Source: Phormidium tenue FACHB-886 (GTDB taxonomy: Bacteria; Cyanobacteriota; Cyanobacteriia; Elainellales; Elainellaceae). Taken from it: 33,737 bases of DNA. Below the pieces are notes generated by a model, which did no database searches, was not told where the DNA came from, and saw nothing but the letters and a program-made list of their open reading frames with translations. Below are positions 6,969 through 15,780 of this stretch, one piece after another (within the stretch, counting starts at the first letter, position 1; the number at the start of each line of letters is the position of its first letter). The position numbers were made by a program, and so were the translations under genes. The DNA is taken from positions 1 to 33,737 of the forward strand of contig NZ_JACXWX010000054.1 in assembly GCF_014764505.1 (NCBI RefSeq), given 5' to 3'.

Positions 6969-9555
6969 AGGACACCAAAGGCAACGTGAGGTAAAAGCGG
7001 CTTCCCTGCCCCAGCTGGCTCTCTACCCAGATTTGCCCGTCGTGCTGCTGCACAATTCCTCGGCAGATAGTTAGCCCCAGTCCGGTACCTCCCTGGCTGC
7101 GAGAGCTAGAAGCATTGACCTGTTGAAAGCGATCGAAGATAGTTTCTAGTTTGTCCGCTGGGATACCGATGCCTTCGTCCTGGACGCAGAAGCGAATCTG
7201 AGGAGGGTGGGATGGAGAAGTAATTTGTTCAGCAGTGAGCTGAACACTAGAGTGGGGTGGAGAAAATTTGATCGCGTTGCTAAGCAGATTGGTGAAGGTC
7301 TGAATAATTCGATCAGGATCGACCCAAAGGGTGGCAGAGAAGGGAGTGATGCAAAGATTAACTTCAGCTTTTTCTGCCATTGCCCGCATTGCATCAACGG
7401 ATTGCAGCATCAGGTCAGCAGCGTTGCAAAGCTGCTTCTCCAGGGTGTCCTTGCCAAATTTGATTCGTTCTACATCTAGGACATCATTGATTAAACGAAC
7501 AAGCCGATTGGTGTTTGAGAAGGCAATTTCTAGCATCCGCTGGCTTTTCTCTAGATCGCTATTGAGCCAGCCGCTTGCCAGTAACCCTAATGTACTGCGG
7601 ATGGAGGTAAGCGGAGTTCTGAGTTCATGACTAACCATCGACACAAACTCATCCTTCAGCTGTTCCATCTGCTGACGCACTGTAATATCTTTAAACAGCA
7701 CAACCGCACCGACAATGTTGTCTTGCTCTTGGATCGGGCTGCTGATATATTCCACCGGAAAGCTCGATCCATCTCGCCGGTAGAATCGATCGTCGTTGCC
7801 AGCATAGATATTGCCCGTCTGTAGGGTTAACTGAATCGGGTTTTCTGCCAGCAAGTAGAGAGATTGATCGGCTCTAGTGTGCTGCAGCACCTCATGCATC
7901 CATTGTCCAACTAGCTCGCTCACCTCATAACCCAGCATCTTTGCTGCAGCCAGGTTGACGAATGTAATTTTGCCATAAGCATCCAAGCCATAAATACCCT
8001 CGCCTACAGCATTCAAAATCAGTTCGTTCTGTCGGCTTAATCGAGCCAGCGATGCCTCTGCCTGCTGCCGTTCGGTTAAGGCGCGTTCTCGCTCGGTGAT
8101 TTGCCAGCGTAGCTCCTGGTTTGCCTGCTGGAATTCGGCTGTGCGTTCCAGCACGCGTTGTTCTAATTTGGCGTTGAGGGCAGAAAGTTTTTGCTCTGCT
8201 TGTTTGCGGCGCTGGATATCTCGCTCCAGGTTTTTATTGAGGGCACAGACCTGCAGATAGAGCGATCGCTGATGAATGGCAACTACAATGTGATGGCTCA
8301 AGGCGTGGGCTAGCTCAATTTCAGCAGTTGTCCAAGCCTGTGCCTGCCCCTGCTTCAGCTCCCGCCATGTTTCAAACGATTGACGCGGACGATGCTGCCG
8401 TGAGTCCTTGCGGTCAATGCGTCCTGCCCACACTCTTTCTACGTCAATTTCCCGACGAAAGACGCTGAGATAGCCCAGGGTTTGCTGCTGATATTGCAGC
8501 CGCAGAATCAAAATTCCTCGAATCTCTGCCGTAAGCAAGACAGCCACTAAGTCAGAGGGCATGACGGCGGAGTAGAGATCGGTGATTGCCCAAAGATTTT
8601 CGCGGGTGGGTTCTTCTAAGTCAAGCCAGGTTTGCCAGTGGGGATGGTGTTCGAGTGGGAGAGGCGAGACTTGGGCGGTGGCTCGCGGGGAATCGGCAGA
8701 TCTGGGAGGATCGAGTTTCCAGGTTTCGGGGCAGGTGGGCTGCCTGCCGTGGGTGAAAAGCTGCAGAGGTTGGTGAGAGCCTTGTGCGGACAGATAGAGG
8801 CGCCCGCCGCTGCCCTGTAGGGCAACAACGACCTGTTCAAGCGTTTGCTGAAGCTGCATCTCGGGGATAGTGTGTAGCAGCGTAGCAACGCGGTTAATCA
8901 AGGCTTCTTGGGTTGCCCGGAAGCGGGCTTGCTGGAGCAAGTTGGATTGGGCAATGGCAATCGCAAGCTGATCGGCGATCGCCTGCACGACCTGCAGTTC
9001 GCCTTCGGTAATTTGGTGAGGCTTGCTGTGATGCGAGACGAGTAGCCCCCAGAGGCGATCGGATTCGACAATTGGCACTACAACAGAAGACTGCACGCCC
9101 ATAGCGCTCAGGTACTCTGCGTGGCAAGGATCAAGTGCACGAACTTGTCGATCGTCCTGCATGTCGCTCCAGCCATCGGGTAGCGGGCTCATCCCAATCT
9201 GGCGTGCTGTCACATCCACAATGGATCGCTGCCGCGCCTTCAGAAAAAACTCTCTCACCTTTTGGGGAACGTCTTCTGCTGGAAAACTGTGCCCCAGCAG
9301 CACTGGCAGACGGCGATTGTAAATTGATTCGGCGATCACTTCACCGGTTCCATCTGGATGAAACTGATAGATCTTGACGCGATCGGTTTGCAAAAACCCC
9401 CGCACTTCAGCGACTGTTGCCGTCAGAATTTCGGGTAGCTCTAAAGATTGGCGAATCCGATTGGTCATCCGATGCAGCAACAGCGCAAAGGAATCTGCCT
9501 GATCTGCGGAGGATGAGGCAGCCGAATGAGGTGAATCTGACAATGAACGTGACAT
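6961..9555 (-). CDS. Phytochrome-like (knotless GAF-PHY) PAS histidine kinase
   Basis: 864 residues with no membrane segment, so a soluble cytoplasmic sensor. Residues 25-205 are a phytochrome-type GAF with the PASDIP-like motif SFPAEDVP (90-97), the DPCH bilin-attachment motif with Cys144-His145, and LWGLLVSHH. Residues 215-430 resemble a PHY domain: WAGR at 376-379 and the tongue motif PRQSF at 390-394. There is no N-terminal PAS domain, as in Cph2-type knotless phytochromes. A coiled coil follows (440-505), then a PAS domain (506-628), HisKA with His643 in MVSHELRTPL, and HATPase_c with N box NLLSNAIKF (756-764), DEGIGI (793-798) and GGTGLGL (822-828). It lies 58 bp after the multi-module regulator gene and overlaps the receiver gene, so the three form one operon. 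Binding of a bilin is inferred from motifs; the wavelengths sensed cannot be predicted. Confidence 0.85.
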   Translation of the reverse strand: MSRSLSDSPHSAASSSADQADSFALLLHRMTNRIRQSLELPEILTATVAEVRGFLQTDRVKIYQFHPDGTGEVIAESIYNRRLPVLLGHSFPAEDVPQKVREFFLKARQRSIVDVTARQIGMSPLPDGWSDMQDDRQVRALDPCHAEYLSAMGVQSSVVVPIVESDRLWGLLVSHHSKPHQITEGELQVVQAIADQLAIAIAQSNLLQQARFRATQEALINRVATLLHTIPEMQLQQTLEQVVVALQGSGGRLYLSAQGSHQPLQLFTHGRQPTCPETWKLDPPRSADSPRATAQVSPLPLEHHPHWQTWLDLEEPTRENLWAITDLYSAVMPSDLVAVLLTAEIRGILILRLQYQQQTLGYLSVFRREIDVERVWAGRIDRKDSRQHRPRQSFETWRELKQGQAQAWTTAEIELAHALSHHIVVAIHQRSLYLQVCALNKNLERDIQRRKQAEQKLSALNAKLEQRVLERTAEFQQANQELRWQITERERALTERQQAEASLARLSRQNELILNAVGEGIYGLDAYGKITFVNLAAAKMLGYEVSELVGQWMHEVLQHTRADQSLYLLAENPIQLTLQTGNIYAGNDDRFYRRDGSSFPVEYISSPIQEQDNIVGAVVLFKDITVRQQMEQLKDEFVSMVSHELRTPLTSIRSTLGLLASGWLNSDLEKSQRMLEIAFSNTNRLVRLINDVLDVERIKFGKDTLEKQLCNAADLMLQSVDAMRAMAEKAEVNLCITPFSATLWVDPDRIIQTFTNLLSNAIKFSPPHSSVQLTAEQITSPSHPPQIRFCVQDEGIGIPADKLETIFDRFQQVNASSSRSQGGTGLGLTICRGIVQQHDGQIWVESQLGQGSRFYLTLPLVSYE

Positions 9556-9613
9556 TAGCGACTTTAAAGAATAAATGGTTGTGAAACATATGCTGGAGGC
9601 TATGAGAGAAGCG

Positions 9614-11614
9614 CTAGGAAAGAAGCACTTGGGAAAGCTGCGATCGCTGAAATTCTCCTAAAATGCGACGGATGATTTCTGATTCGCGGATAGGTTTGCC
9701 GATCAGCGCATTTGCCCCTGCATTAATTGCTTGATATAAAGTGTTGGCATCGGTGTGAGCCGTCAAAAACCAAATTGGCAGATGCTTCCAGCCCGGAACA
9801 CTCCGCACTGCTTGACACAGCTCAATGCCGTTGAGGTCTGGCATTTCTACATCCAGAATTAGTAAATCTGGTGCATGAGCTTGCAGCGTTTCCCAAAGCT
9901 GCGGCGATCGCTCTAGCGCAATCAGATGCAGTCCCCAAGGTTCTAAAATCGCCCGCATTGCCGCCAGCAGTTGCGGATCGTCATCTACGATCAAAATCTG
10001 CTTGGGAGCCTCCGGAGTCGGCAATTGCAGCTTCTCTACAAGGCTCAACACTTGCTCTGGCAACAGCTGCGGCAACACAGCATCAACGCCTGCCTGTGCA
10101 AGTTTAGCTCGTAGAGTTAAATCAGCTCGATCGGTGAACACCAAGACGAATACAGGTGGAACTTGATGAGTGATCTCTTTAAGCAAGGCCAAATCAGATT
10201 CAGCGAGATCAGTTAGTGAAAGATCGAGGATAAACCGCTGTGCCAAAGATGCAGCATGTGGCTGAAGGGAGGCTGGTTTATTTGGACGGTGCTGAATTCC
10301 TTCTGCTAGCGCACGATAGGCGAAAGATAAGTTTAGCATTGGAACGATCGGATTTTGTGTCGCTCGGATAATTTCAGTCACTTGCTCAGCTGCATCGTCT
10401 AGGATCAGCAGCAGAGAGGCGCGAGTCAAAACCAATTCAGGCAGATCAGCTGAGATGGGCGACAAAGGAGTATCCGTGGGGGGAACTTCCAAAAGTATTG
10501 CTTTCAGCGTGTTGGTTAGCTCCATCAAGAACTCTAATTCTTGCGGATCGGGCATTTGTTTGGCCCTAAAGAACTGCTCTAGCTGCAATGCTAGTTGGGA
10601 GCCTTGCGAGCGTTGAAATACTCCCAATGCCCCTGCCAGCTTGTGGGCAGCAGACTGCGCCTGCTGCCACAGTTCGTCCCACATGTTGTCTGCTTGCATC
10701 GCGGCGATCGTCTGCTCCAAAATTTGTAGACGATCGCGGTTCTGCGGTTCGTATTTTTGCCAAACGGCTTGAAGCGCTGTGTGGATCCGTTGTTTGTGCC
10801 AGCTTTGTTCCAGTTCTACTGGCATAGATTGCGGATAGCCGAAGGGATGAAACGGGGGGGCAGCAGATGAGTTAGCAATCGGGCGATCGCGCAACGGCTG
10901 GCTTGTGGGTCCGGCTGCATCAATCGTTGCTTTGTCGCTGGAATTCTGTTTCAGCCGGTAGCCAATGCCATAGACCGTTTCAATAAAGCCTGCAGGCGCA
11001 CCCGCCTGTTTTAGCTTCTGCCGCAGCCCTTTAATATGGGCAGTAATTGTATCTTCAGCGGGTGCTTCTTCAGCTCCCCAGAGGTGTTCTAGAATTCGGC
11101 TGCGCGTGAACACATAGCGGGGATTGCGAAGAAACAGCTCTAACAGCCGATACTCTTTGGGGGTGAGATGCAAAGGACGATCGGCATAGGTGACTTGACA
11201 AGCAGTGGGATCAAGCTGCAACTGCTCCCAGGTTAAGACAGGCATCATAGGAGAACTGCTTCGCCGCAGCAAGACTCGCATCCGGGCAAACAGTTCTGGC
11301 AGCTCAAAGGGCTTCACCATATAATCATCGGCACCTGCATCCAAGCCGCTAACTCGATCGCTGCTGGAATCGCGAGCGGTCAGCAGCAAGATTGGAGTTT
11401 GGTAGTGATGCTCTCGAATTTGCCGACACAGCGTGATGCCATCGAGCTTGGGCAATATTACATCGAGCAAAATTAAGTCATAGGTGAAGGTTTCAATCAG
11501 TCGCCAGCCGAGTTCCCCGTCGGTTGCCACATCTACGGCATAGTTTTCTTTAACCAGCACTGTTTCTAAAAATTTAGCGATGTACTCGTCATCTTCAATT
11601 AATAAAACCCGCAT
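9614..11614 (-). CDS. Multi-module response regulator: REC-wHTH-Hpt-REC*-REC
   Basis: 666 residues. Residues 1-115 are an OmpR/PhoB receiver (Asp51 in LLDVILP, Lys101). Residues 125-223 are a winged helix ending in the characteristic IETVYGIGYRLK. Residues 270-375 look like an Hpt domain with His324 in SAAHKLAGALGVF. Residues 395-530 resemble a degenerate receiver with no Asp-X-X-X-P motif (LILDLSLTDLAES region). Residues 538-655 are a further receiver with acidic VDDD, Asp588 in LILDVEMPDLNG and Lys640. The protein could therefore accept phosphate, shuttle it through an internal His and bind DNA. It is first in an operon with the GAF-PHY kinase and a lone receiver, the likely partners. A similar layout (PhoB-like regulator with extra Hpt and REC) is known in other cyanobacteria, but the pairing here is inferred from position. 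Confidence 0.88.
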   Translation of the reverse strand: MRVLLIEDDEYIAKFLETVLVKENYAVDVATDGELGWRLIETFTYDLILLDVILPKLDGITLCRQIREHHYQTPILLLTARDSSSDRVSGLDAGADDYMVKPFELPELFARMRVLLRRSSSPMMPVLTWEQLQLDPTACQVTYADRPLHLTPKEYRLLELFLRNPRYVFTRSRILEHLWGAEEAPAEDTITAHIKGLRQKLKQAGAPAGFIETVYGIGYRLKQNSSDKATIDAAGPTSQPLRDRPIANSSAAPPFHPFGYPQSMPVELEQSWHKQRIHTALQAVWQKYEPQNRDRLQILEQTIAAMQADNMWDELWQQAQSAAHKLAGALGVFQRSQGSQLALQLEQFFRAKQMPDPQELEFLMELTNTLKAILLEVPPTDTPLSPISADLPELVLTRASLLLILDDAAEQVTEIIRATQNPIVPMLNLSFAYRALAEGIQHRPNKPASLQPHAASLAQRFILDLSLTDLAESDLALLKEITHQVPPVFVLVFTDRADLTLRAKLAQAGVDAVLPQLLPEQVLSLVEKLQLPTPEAPKQILIVDDDPQLLAAMRAILEPWGLHLIALERSPQLWETLQAHAPDLLILDVEMPDLNGIELCQAVRSVPGWKHLPIWFLTAHTDANTLYQAINAGANALIGKPIRESEIIRRILGEFQRSQLSQVLLS

Positions 11615-11983
11615 GTCATAATCCCTCTTTCTGGGCGGCGTTCTAGAACGGTTGAAGGTTCACCTCTCACCCGTGAATAGAGGCTTAGCAGGAGAATCAA
11701 TAGATGCAGAGAGATGAGCAAAACTGTATTTGCTTTACTTTATAAACAAAAAATTATCGTTTGTATTCATTAATTCTCAAAATTTAATTTCTGAAAAAAT
11801 TTCTTCACTAAAAGTGAGTGATTGCTTCTCACTGTTTCAGGCTTTCTGGGGCAGATTTATCGCCTCAAAAAGCCTGATTTGGCAATAGATTCAAGTCTTT
11901 TTGTATCAAACTCTGGTAGCAGAATTCGACACAAAAAGACTTATCTGAACAGACGCACCCAGCATACAAACCCTTTGCTCAAT
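11615..11983. other. Non-coding stretch between USP gene and signalling operon
   Basis: A 369-bp AT-rich gap that should contain the promoter of the minus-strand signalling operon. Besides the inverted repeat listed separately (11893-11942), CAGGCTTT (11838-11845) pairs with AAAGCCTG (11869-11876). No gene is supported. Confidence 0.4.
11893..11942. repeat. Perfect 12-bp inverted repeat downstream of USP gene
   Basis: AAGTCTTTTTGT (11893-11904) pairs perfectly with ACAAAAAGACTT (11931-11942) around a 26-nt loop. It begins about 40 bp past the stop of the minus-strand stress-protein gene. It could be an mRNA 3' stem or terminator, though the loop is long. Confidence 0.4.
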
Positions 11984-12487
11984 TCAATGAATCAACGTCA
12001 TTTGGCTGAGTTGAATGGTTGGCGAAAGTGGTGCGGCAGCCTCAGCAGGAGCTTGAGGCGGCAATGGCGCTTTAATGTGGTCGGGCACAATTAACAGCGA
12101 ACAAGGCGCGTGATCGAGCACATAGCGGCTAACGCTCTGAGTCAGGAGCTTATCTAGATTTGCCAGACTGCGATGCCCCATCAAAATCAAATCGGCGCCC
12201 CACTCCTGAGCAACCTGACAAATCTGTTGAGCAGGTGCGCCAGCTGGCAAGCGCAGATCTGCGATCGTCCCTGCTGCCAGTGCAGTTTCTCGATGCGATC
12301 GCAGGGTCTCTATATTGCACTGGTCTGGCTCTCCTTCGCCGAGGGTGCAAGCACTGGACTGTCCTGAAACGGAAACATGCAGCAGCAGCAGGCGTGCTTG
12401 TGTGAGGTGAGACAATGCAACTGCTTGATGCAACACCTGCTCGCTGAAGATCGATCCATCGATCGCAACTAAAATTCGTGTATACAT
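11984..12487 (-). CDS. Universal stress protein (UspA family)
   Basis: 167 residues. The N-terminus MYTRILVAIDGSIFSEQVL is the typical first strand and nucleotide-contacting Asp of the UspA fold. The C-terminal core ADLILMGHRSLANLDKLL then SVSRYVLDHAPCSLLIVPD is the usual phosphate-binding segment. The G-2X-G-9X-G(S/T) ATP motif is degenerate (the second Gly is Ser, the third Gln), so ATP binding is uncertain. A Pro/Ala-rich tail of about 30 residues extends past the normal end. The protein is probably cytosolic and dimeric. The gene is alone on the minus strand between intergenic gaps; the exact stress role cannot be read from the sequence. Confidence 0.85.
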   Translation of the reverse strand: MYTRILVAIDGSIFSEQVLHQAVALSHLTQARLLLLHVSVSGQSSACTLGEGEPDQCNIETLRSHRETALAAGTIADLRLPAGAPAQQICQVAQEWGADLILMGHRSLANLDKLLTQSVSRYVLDHAPCSLLIVPDHIKAPLPPQAPAEAAAPLSPTIQLSQMTLIH

Positions 12488-12672
12488 AAAATTTTTCCAA
12501 AAAGGGACTAAAGAGTTGAGGTTGCCTGTACGCTTCTAACTTGCAAAACTGTGTAGAGCAACGGAGCGCAAGCACTTGTTTTAATGCCAGACTGCCTTCA
12601 TTTAAATTGCTGTAGAGCTTGCACCGCTTTCCACAAAGGCACTCCCAGTGAGCAATGGAACGGGCAACGAAA

Positions 12673-13032
12673 TTAACAGGCTATGAACCATTCGCAGGAT
12701 TGTTCTGCAGAAGAAGATGCCGGCTGGGTTGCCGTTCGTCCTGATAGGTCTAATCTCTGCACAAGCTGCTGGATGCCCTGGCGGACAACCGCTTCAACTT
12801 GGAGATGCTCTTCTAGCGAGCTCGGATTCGATCGAAGGACAGCAACAGTTTGTTCGCTCTGGTCGATGCTGCGGTAGCGCCTCCGGACATGGTTCAGCGT
12901 GTAGGAGAGTAGCTTCTGACGCAAGTCTGGAATGGCGATTTGATATTGCGAATAGTAAGGTTCAGATTCTAAAACGTTTTCAATCTCTTCCAGGATGATT
13001 GGCATTGTTAAATTCATCAGCATCTTGGACAT
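12673..13032 (-). CDS. ComFB-domain protein, possible c-di-GMP receptor
   Basis: 119 residues. Residues 7-60 (LTMPIILEEIENVLESEPYY, then IPDLRQKLLSYTLNHVRRRY) match the late-competence ComFB-type domain found in many cyanobacteria. In cyanobacteria, members of this family (such as CdgR/ComFB) are reported to bind cyclic di-GMP and influence cell size or motility. That function is carried over from the family. The C-terminal half (LEEHLQVEAVVRQGIQQLVQ then a Ser/Thr-rich tail) is less conserved. An AGGAG ribosome binding site precedes the ATG. It has no close operon partner. Confidence 0.6.
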   Translation of the reverse strand: MSKMLMNLTMPIILEEIENVLESEPYYSQYQIAIPDLRQKLLSYTLNHVRRRYRSIDQSEQTVAVLRSNPSSLEEHLQVEAVVRQGIQQLVQRLDLSGRTATQPASSSAEQSCEWFIAC

Positions 13033-13329
13033 AGGAACTCCTGCGCTCGCTTAGGGCTTTTACTTCAATATGGTTGAGTCACCCTCACAGAGGCGATCGC
13101 GCCTATAGCAAGTACGTCCAGCTACAGGCTAGCCGCTCCACTGCTGCTCCTCTCAGCGATACAAGCTTTAGCTCAAGTAAAGCAAGTTCAAATAAAACAA
13201 CACGCGAGGGGAGCAATATGAAAGATAGTGAAAGAATCTGAAGAACTGGTAAAGAAACCCTTTGTTTTACAAAAGTTAAAGCGATCGCTGCTGCAGATTA
13301 CTGCCAACTGCTGTTAGTCCACGCAATTT

Positions 13330-13368
13330 TAGGCTGCCAATCTGAGCAATTGAGGGGTTGGCAGCCTA
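13330..13368. repeat. 11-bp inverted repeat
   Basis: TAGGCTGCCAA (13330-13340) pairs with TTGGCAGCCTA (13358-13368), 17-nt loop. A third related half, TTGGCAGC, follows at about 13372, so the unit looks repeated. Confidence 0.45.
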
Positions 13369-13611
13369 GAATTGGCAGCATGATTTTGCGGAAAAGATAA
13401 GAATGAATAAAGTTTTGTGAATATCCAATTTTTTAATTTGTATTCTTCAGGCTCATCTCTTGCTTACTCTTTTACACCGATCTTTTTACACCGATCTTGC
13501 ATTGGATGCATTACAGCTGTTTCCCAAAAGATAGCCAGGATTTAATCGAGCGCAAACCGTTCAAACTTCAGCTGCGATCGATCAAGGTTGGACTGTTTGA
13601 TTGCTTAAATC

Positions 13612-13653
13612 AATCTGCGGGCAAGTCTTGTAATTAAGACTTGCCCGCAGATT
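13612..13653 (-). terminator. Strong 18-bp hairpin, probable terminator of the SpoIIAA-like gene
   Basis: Arms 13612-13629 and 13636-13653 pair perfectly around a GTAATT loop (left arm begins AATCTGCGGGCAAG). It lies about 64 bp past the stop of the minus-strand gene at 13717. On the plus strand it is followed by a short T run, so it may work in both directions. Confidence 0.6.
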
Positions 13654-13716
13654 TTGCATTCCCAGCCACATCAAGCCTGGCAAAATTAACCCGCCTGATT
13701 CGTCAATACTGCCGTT

Positions 13717-14073
13717 TTATCCCTGCCTAACCCACACCCAAGCGTCAAGCGCCGATTGTGGGAAGTGTTTAACTTTGCCTTGGGCAACCAGATGAACTAG
13801 CTCACCCATCCACTGCTCAGGCGATCGCTCACCAATGATAGCTAGGCGTTCAACACTGCTTCTTCGATCAGCGTTGAGCTTGAGCCCTCGCCAAAGGGGA
13901 TCTAGTGTTTCGCCCTCAAACTCCTCCAAATGCCAAACCATTCGAGCCCTGCCGTGCTCTATGATAAAGGCTTCTATCAGCTGTATTAAGGTTTGATATT
14001 CAGCTTCGGTGAGGGTGCCGCTGAGCTTGATCCCAATTACACGACCTGAGCTTTCATCAAGAATTTGGTACAT
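13717..14073 (-). CDS. SpoIIAA-like (STAS-related) protein
   Basis: 118 residues resembling the SpoIIAA-like family (PF11964 type). It has an N-terminal beta hairpin VIGIKLSGTLTEAEYQTL, a central strand/helix MVWHLEEFEGETLDPLWRGL and the segment VERLAIIGERSPEQWM, ending in a short amphipathic region. STAS-like folds of this family act in protein interaction or in lipid and nucleotide contact; the partner is unknown. A GAGGAAG ribosome binding site precedes the ATG. The next upstream gene on the same strand (14139-14759) is 65 bp away, so the two may be cotranscribed and end at the 13612 hairpin. Confidence 0.7.
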   Translation of the reverse strand: MYQILDESSGRVIGIKLSGTLTEAEYQTLIQLIEAFIIEHGRARMVWHLEEFEGETLDPLWRGLKLNADRRSSVERLAIIGERSPEQWMGELVHLVAQGKVKHFPQSALDAWVWVRQG

Positions 14074-14138
14074 CGTCTTGCTTCCTCTTGCTGTAAACCG
14101 CTGAACAAAGGGTTCCTAGCGTTATTCTTGGCGTTAGC

Positions 14139-14759
14139 CTAGTTGAGAAAGACTCGACCATCCTCCTGGATTCTGAGAGCACCCTGATTGTTGCCAAAGT
14201 TTGTCGACTCACTTAATGAAATAGAGAGCACGCCTGTTTCAGCGGTCTCCACCGGAGTGACTTCTAGAAATCCGCCGTCTTCCCGAACCATTCTGATCGT
14301 CACGGGTGTCGGTAGCTGCAACACAACTTCTTCTTTGCCTGCAAGCAATCGCTGATCCGTGTGACCGATCGCCTCATAAGCAATGCTAGTGTTGGTATTG
14401 TTTCGCAATCTCACTGCAACAGTACCATTGGTTGTAATGGTAGCGATTGGCTCTTCCAGGGTTTCCGGCAGCGGCGGTTGGGCAGGAGCGCTCGTAGAAG
14501 GAATAGCCTCATTGGTAGGGGTAGGCTGGGGCGTCTCAGATCCCTGATCAATTAAGAGTTGAGTGGCTGCATTCGGTGGGCAACCTTGGGGAACTGCACG
14601 GGTACTGTTAAATGGCTCTTCATAGTAGATGCGAGGACAGGGATTGAGAGCGCCAGGAGCGGCGATCGCTGCAGTGGAAATCAAAGGGAACCCTATCAGC
14701 AAACCGCCGATCAATCTTCCTGTTCTTTTGATATTTTTCTTGCCCTGTCTACAAACCAT
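14139..14759 (-). CDS. Secreted hypothetical protein
   Basis: 206 residues. The N-terminus has a basic stretch (KKNIKRTGR), a hydrophobic core (LIGGLLIGFPLISTAAIA) and a likely signal-peptidase site after AIA near residue 33, so the protein is probably exported to the periplasm. Two Cys residues (in NPCPRIYYEE and PQGCPPN) could form a disulfide. A Pro/Thr-rich linker (about 73-100) leads to a beta-rich C-terminal domain (TNGTVAVRLRNNTNTSIAYE to LRIQEDGRVFLN). This ending recalls conserved cyanobacterial hypothetical proteins. An AGGAG ribosome binding site lies upstream of the ATG. The function is unknown. Confidence 0.75.
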   Translation of the reverse strand: MVCRQGKKNIKRTGRLIGGLLIGFPLISTAAIAAPGALNPCPRIYYEEPFNSTRAVPQGCPPNAATQLLIDQGSETPQPTPTNEAIPSTSAPAQPPLPETLEEPIATITTNGTVAVRLRNNTNTSIAYEAIGHTDQRLLAGKEEVVLQLPTPVTIRMVREDGGFLEVTPVETAETGVLSISLSESTNFGNNQGALRIQEDGRVFLN

Positions 14760-15006
14760 TTTATATTCTCCTGATACTACTTCTTCAATTTACTTTAAAT
14801 CTTGACTGAAGGCTTGAGTACGGCCTTAATTTAGCAACCAAAAATAAGGTTTTCTTCCAACCAATGAAGGAGTTATCAGCGACTGTTCTTCAAATCTTAG
14901 CCCAAAAGTTTGAGCAATTTCTAATGGCGTGAAATAGGCTTCTTTGTGGTGTGGCTTGCGGCAGGGACGGCACACAACAAAAAATCTCTCTTCATTTGAG
15001 TGAAAA

Positions 15007-15070
15007 GCCTCGTGTAATACTTTTTAGAAAACAGCCCAACGTTTTCCTACACTTTGCGAGGCATTGGGCT
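15007..15070 (+). ncRNA. Candidate structured RNA with nested stem and pseudoknot
   Basis: Outer stem: GCCTCG (15007-15012) with CGAGGC (15057-15062), plus TGTA with TACA inside it. Inner hairpin: GAAAAC (15027-15032) with GTTTTC (15041-15046), loop AGCCCAAC. Seven loop bases AGCCCAA can pair with TTGGGCT just after the outer stem (15064-15070), giving an H-type pseudoknot. All three helices fit together in one fold. No known RNA family was recognised and transcription is unproven. Confidence 0.3.
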
Positions 15071-15546
15071 AGTTATTGCACTTAATTAGCTGCAAGCTTC
15101 AGCCGACAGCAGTGTGATTATGAGGAACTTAATCTGCAACGATTACACTTTATTGGGCAAAGGTTGAAAAAGTGTGGAAGCAATCAGCAGAAACCGGTTT
15201 GTTCTATTTTTACTCCAAGCTATAGAAATTTCCGATTCAAAGTAAGGTGTAACCTCTCCTATTACCGGATTAATCGCTGTTTCAACTAAATTGCATGACG
15301 ATAGTCTTCATTACGCTGCCGTCTCTAGACGACCTAGAAGCCCTCTATGAACCATTTCACCACAGTGGCAATGCCGGCAGAATTAGTGGGACTAAGCGGG
15401 TTAGGCGTTGTAAAAACTGTTTAGAGCTGTAGGAAGGTAGATGTTGTGGGGGGCAAAGTTGGTACAGTACCTACTTATTAAGATTTATTAGAAAAAATTA
15501 GTTTAAAAAATATAGGAGCCCATAAATCGCCTGCTATCGCGAATGA

Positions 15547-15571
15547 GGGGCTTTTTCCTGGCAGCAGCCCC
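15547..15571 (+). terminator. Hairpin with T run
   Basis: GGGGCT (15547-15552) pairs with AGCCCC (15566-15571), 13-nt loop, followed by AGATATTTTT. This is a weak terminator candidate with no gene directly upstream. It would fit the end of a short transcript from this intergenic region. Confidence 0.3.
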
Positions 15572-15710
15572 AGATATTTTTATGATTCATGTCAATCATC
15601 ACAGCAGCTAGGACAAATATCTCTGTGCGATCGAGCGGAGCGTGCCCTCAAAAATAGCCCAAGCGTAATGGCGCTAGCTCTATCAATTTTGTTCAGTTTT
15701 GAGGTCTCGA

Positions 15711-15752
15711 TGTTAGTTGAGGGACTGAAGCTGTTAGTTGAGAAGCTGAAGC
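15711..15752. repeat. Direct repeat, two 21-bp units
   Basis: Units at 15711-15731 and 15732-15752 both begin TGTTAGTTGAG and end TGAAGC, matching at 18 of 21 positions. The pair lies about 120 bp upstream of the UrtA-like kinase gene and could be a regulator-binding iteron. Confidence 0.5.
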
Positions 15753-15780
15753 GGGAAAATTACCTAGGTGTCCTTTTCTA

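Larger units (their letters stand above)
13033..13716. other. Non-coding stretch with hairpins
   Basis: 684 bp without a supportable gene. It contains an inverted repeat at 13330-13368, a strong 18-bp hairpin at 13612-13653, and two near-tandem copies of TTTTACACCGATC around 13470-13497. Confidence 0.4.

Noticed and set aside
12150-12575. 141-codon open frame on the minus strand
   Set aside because: It overlaps the universal stress protein in another frame and has Ser/Arg/Cys-rich shadow composition.
15295-15432. 45-codon plus-strand open frame in the gene-free kilobase
   Set aside because: No ribosome binding site, and a second frame over the same bases looks equally plausible; not supportable.
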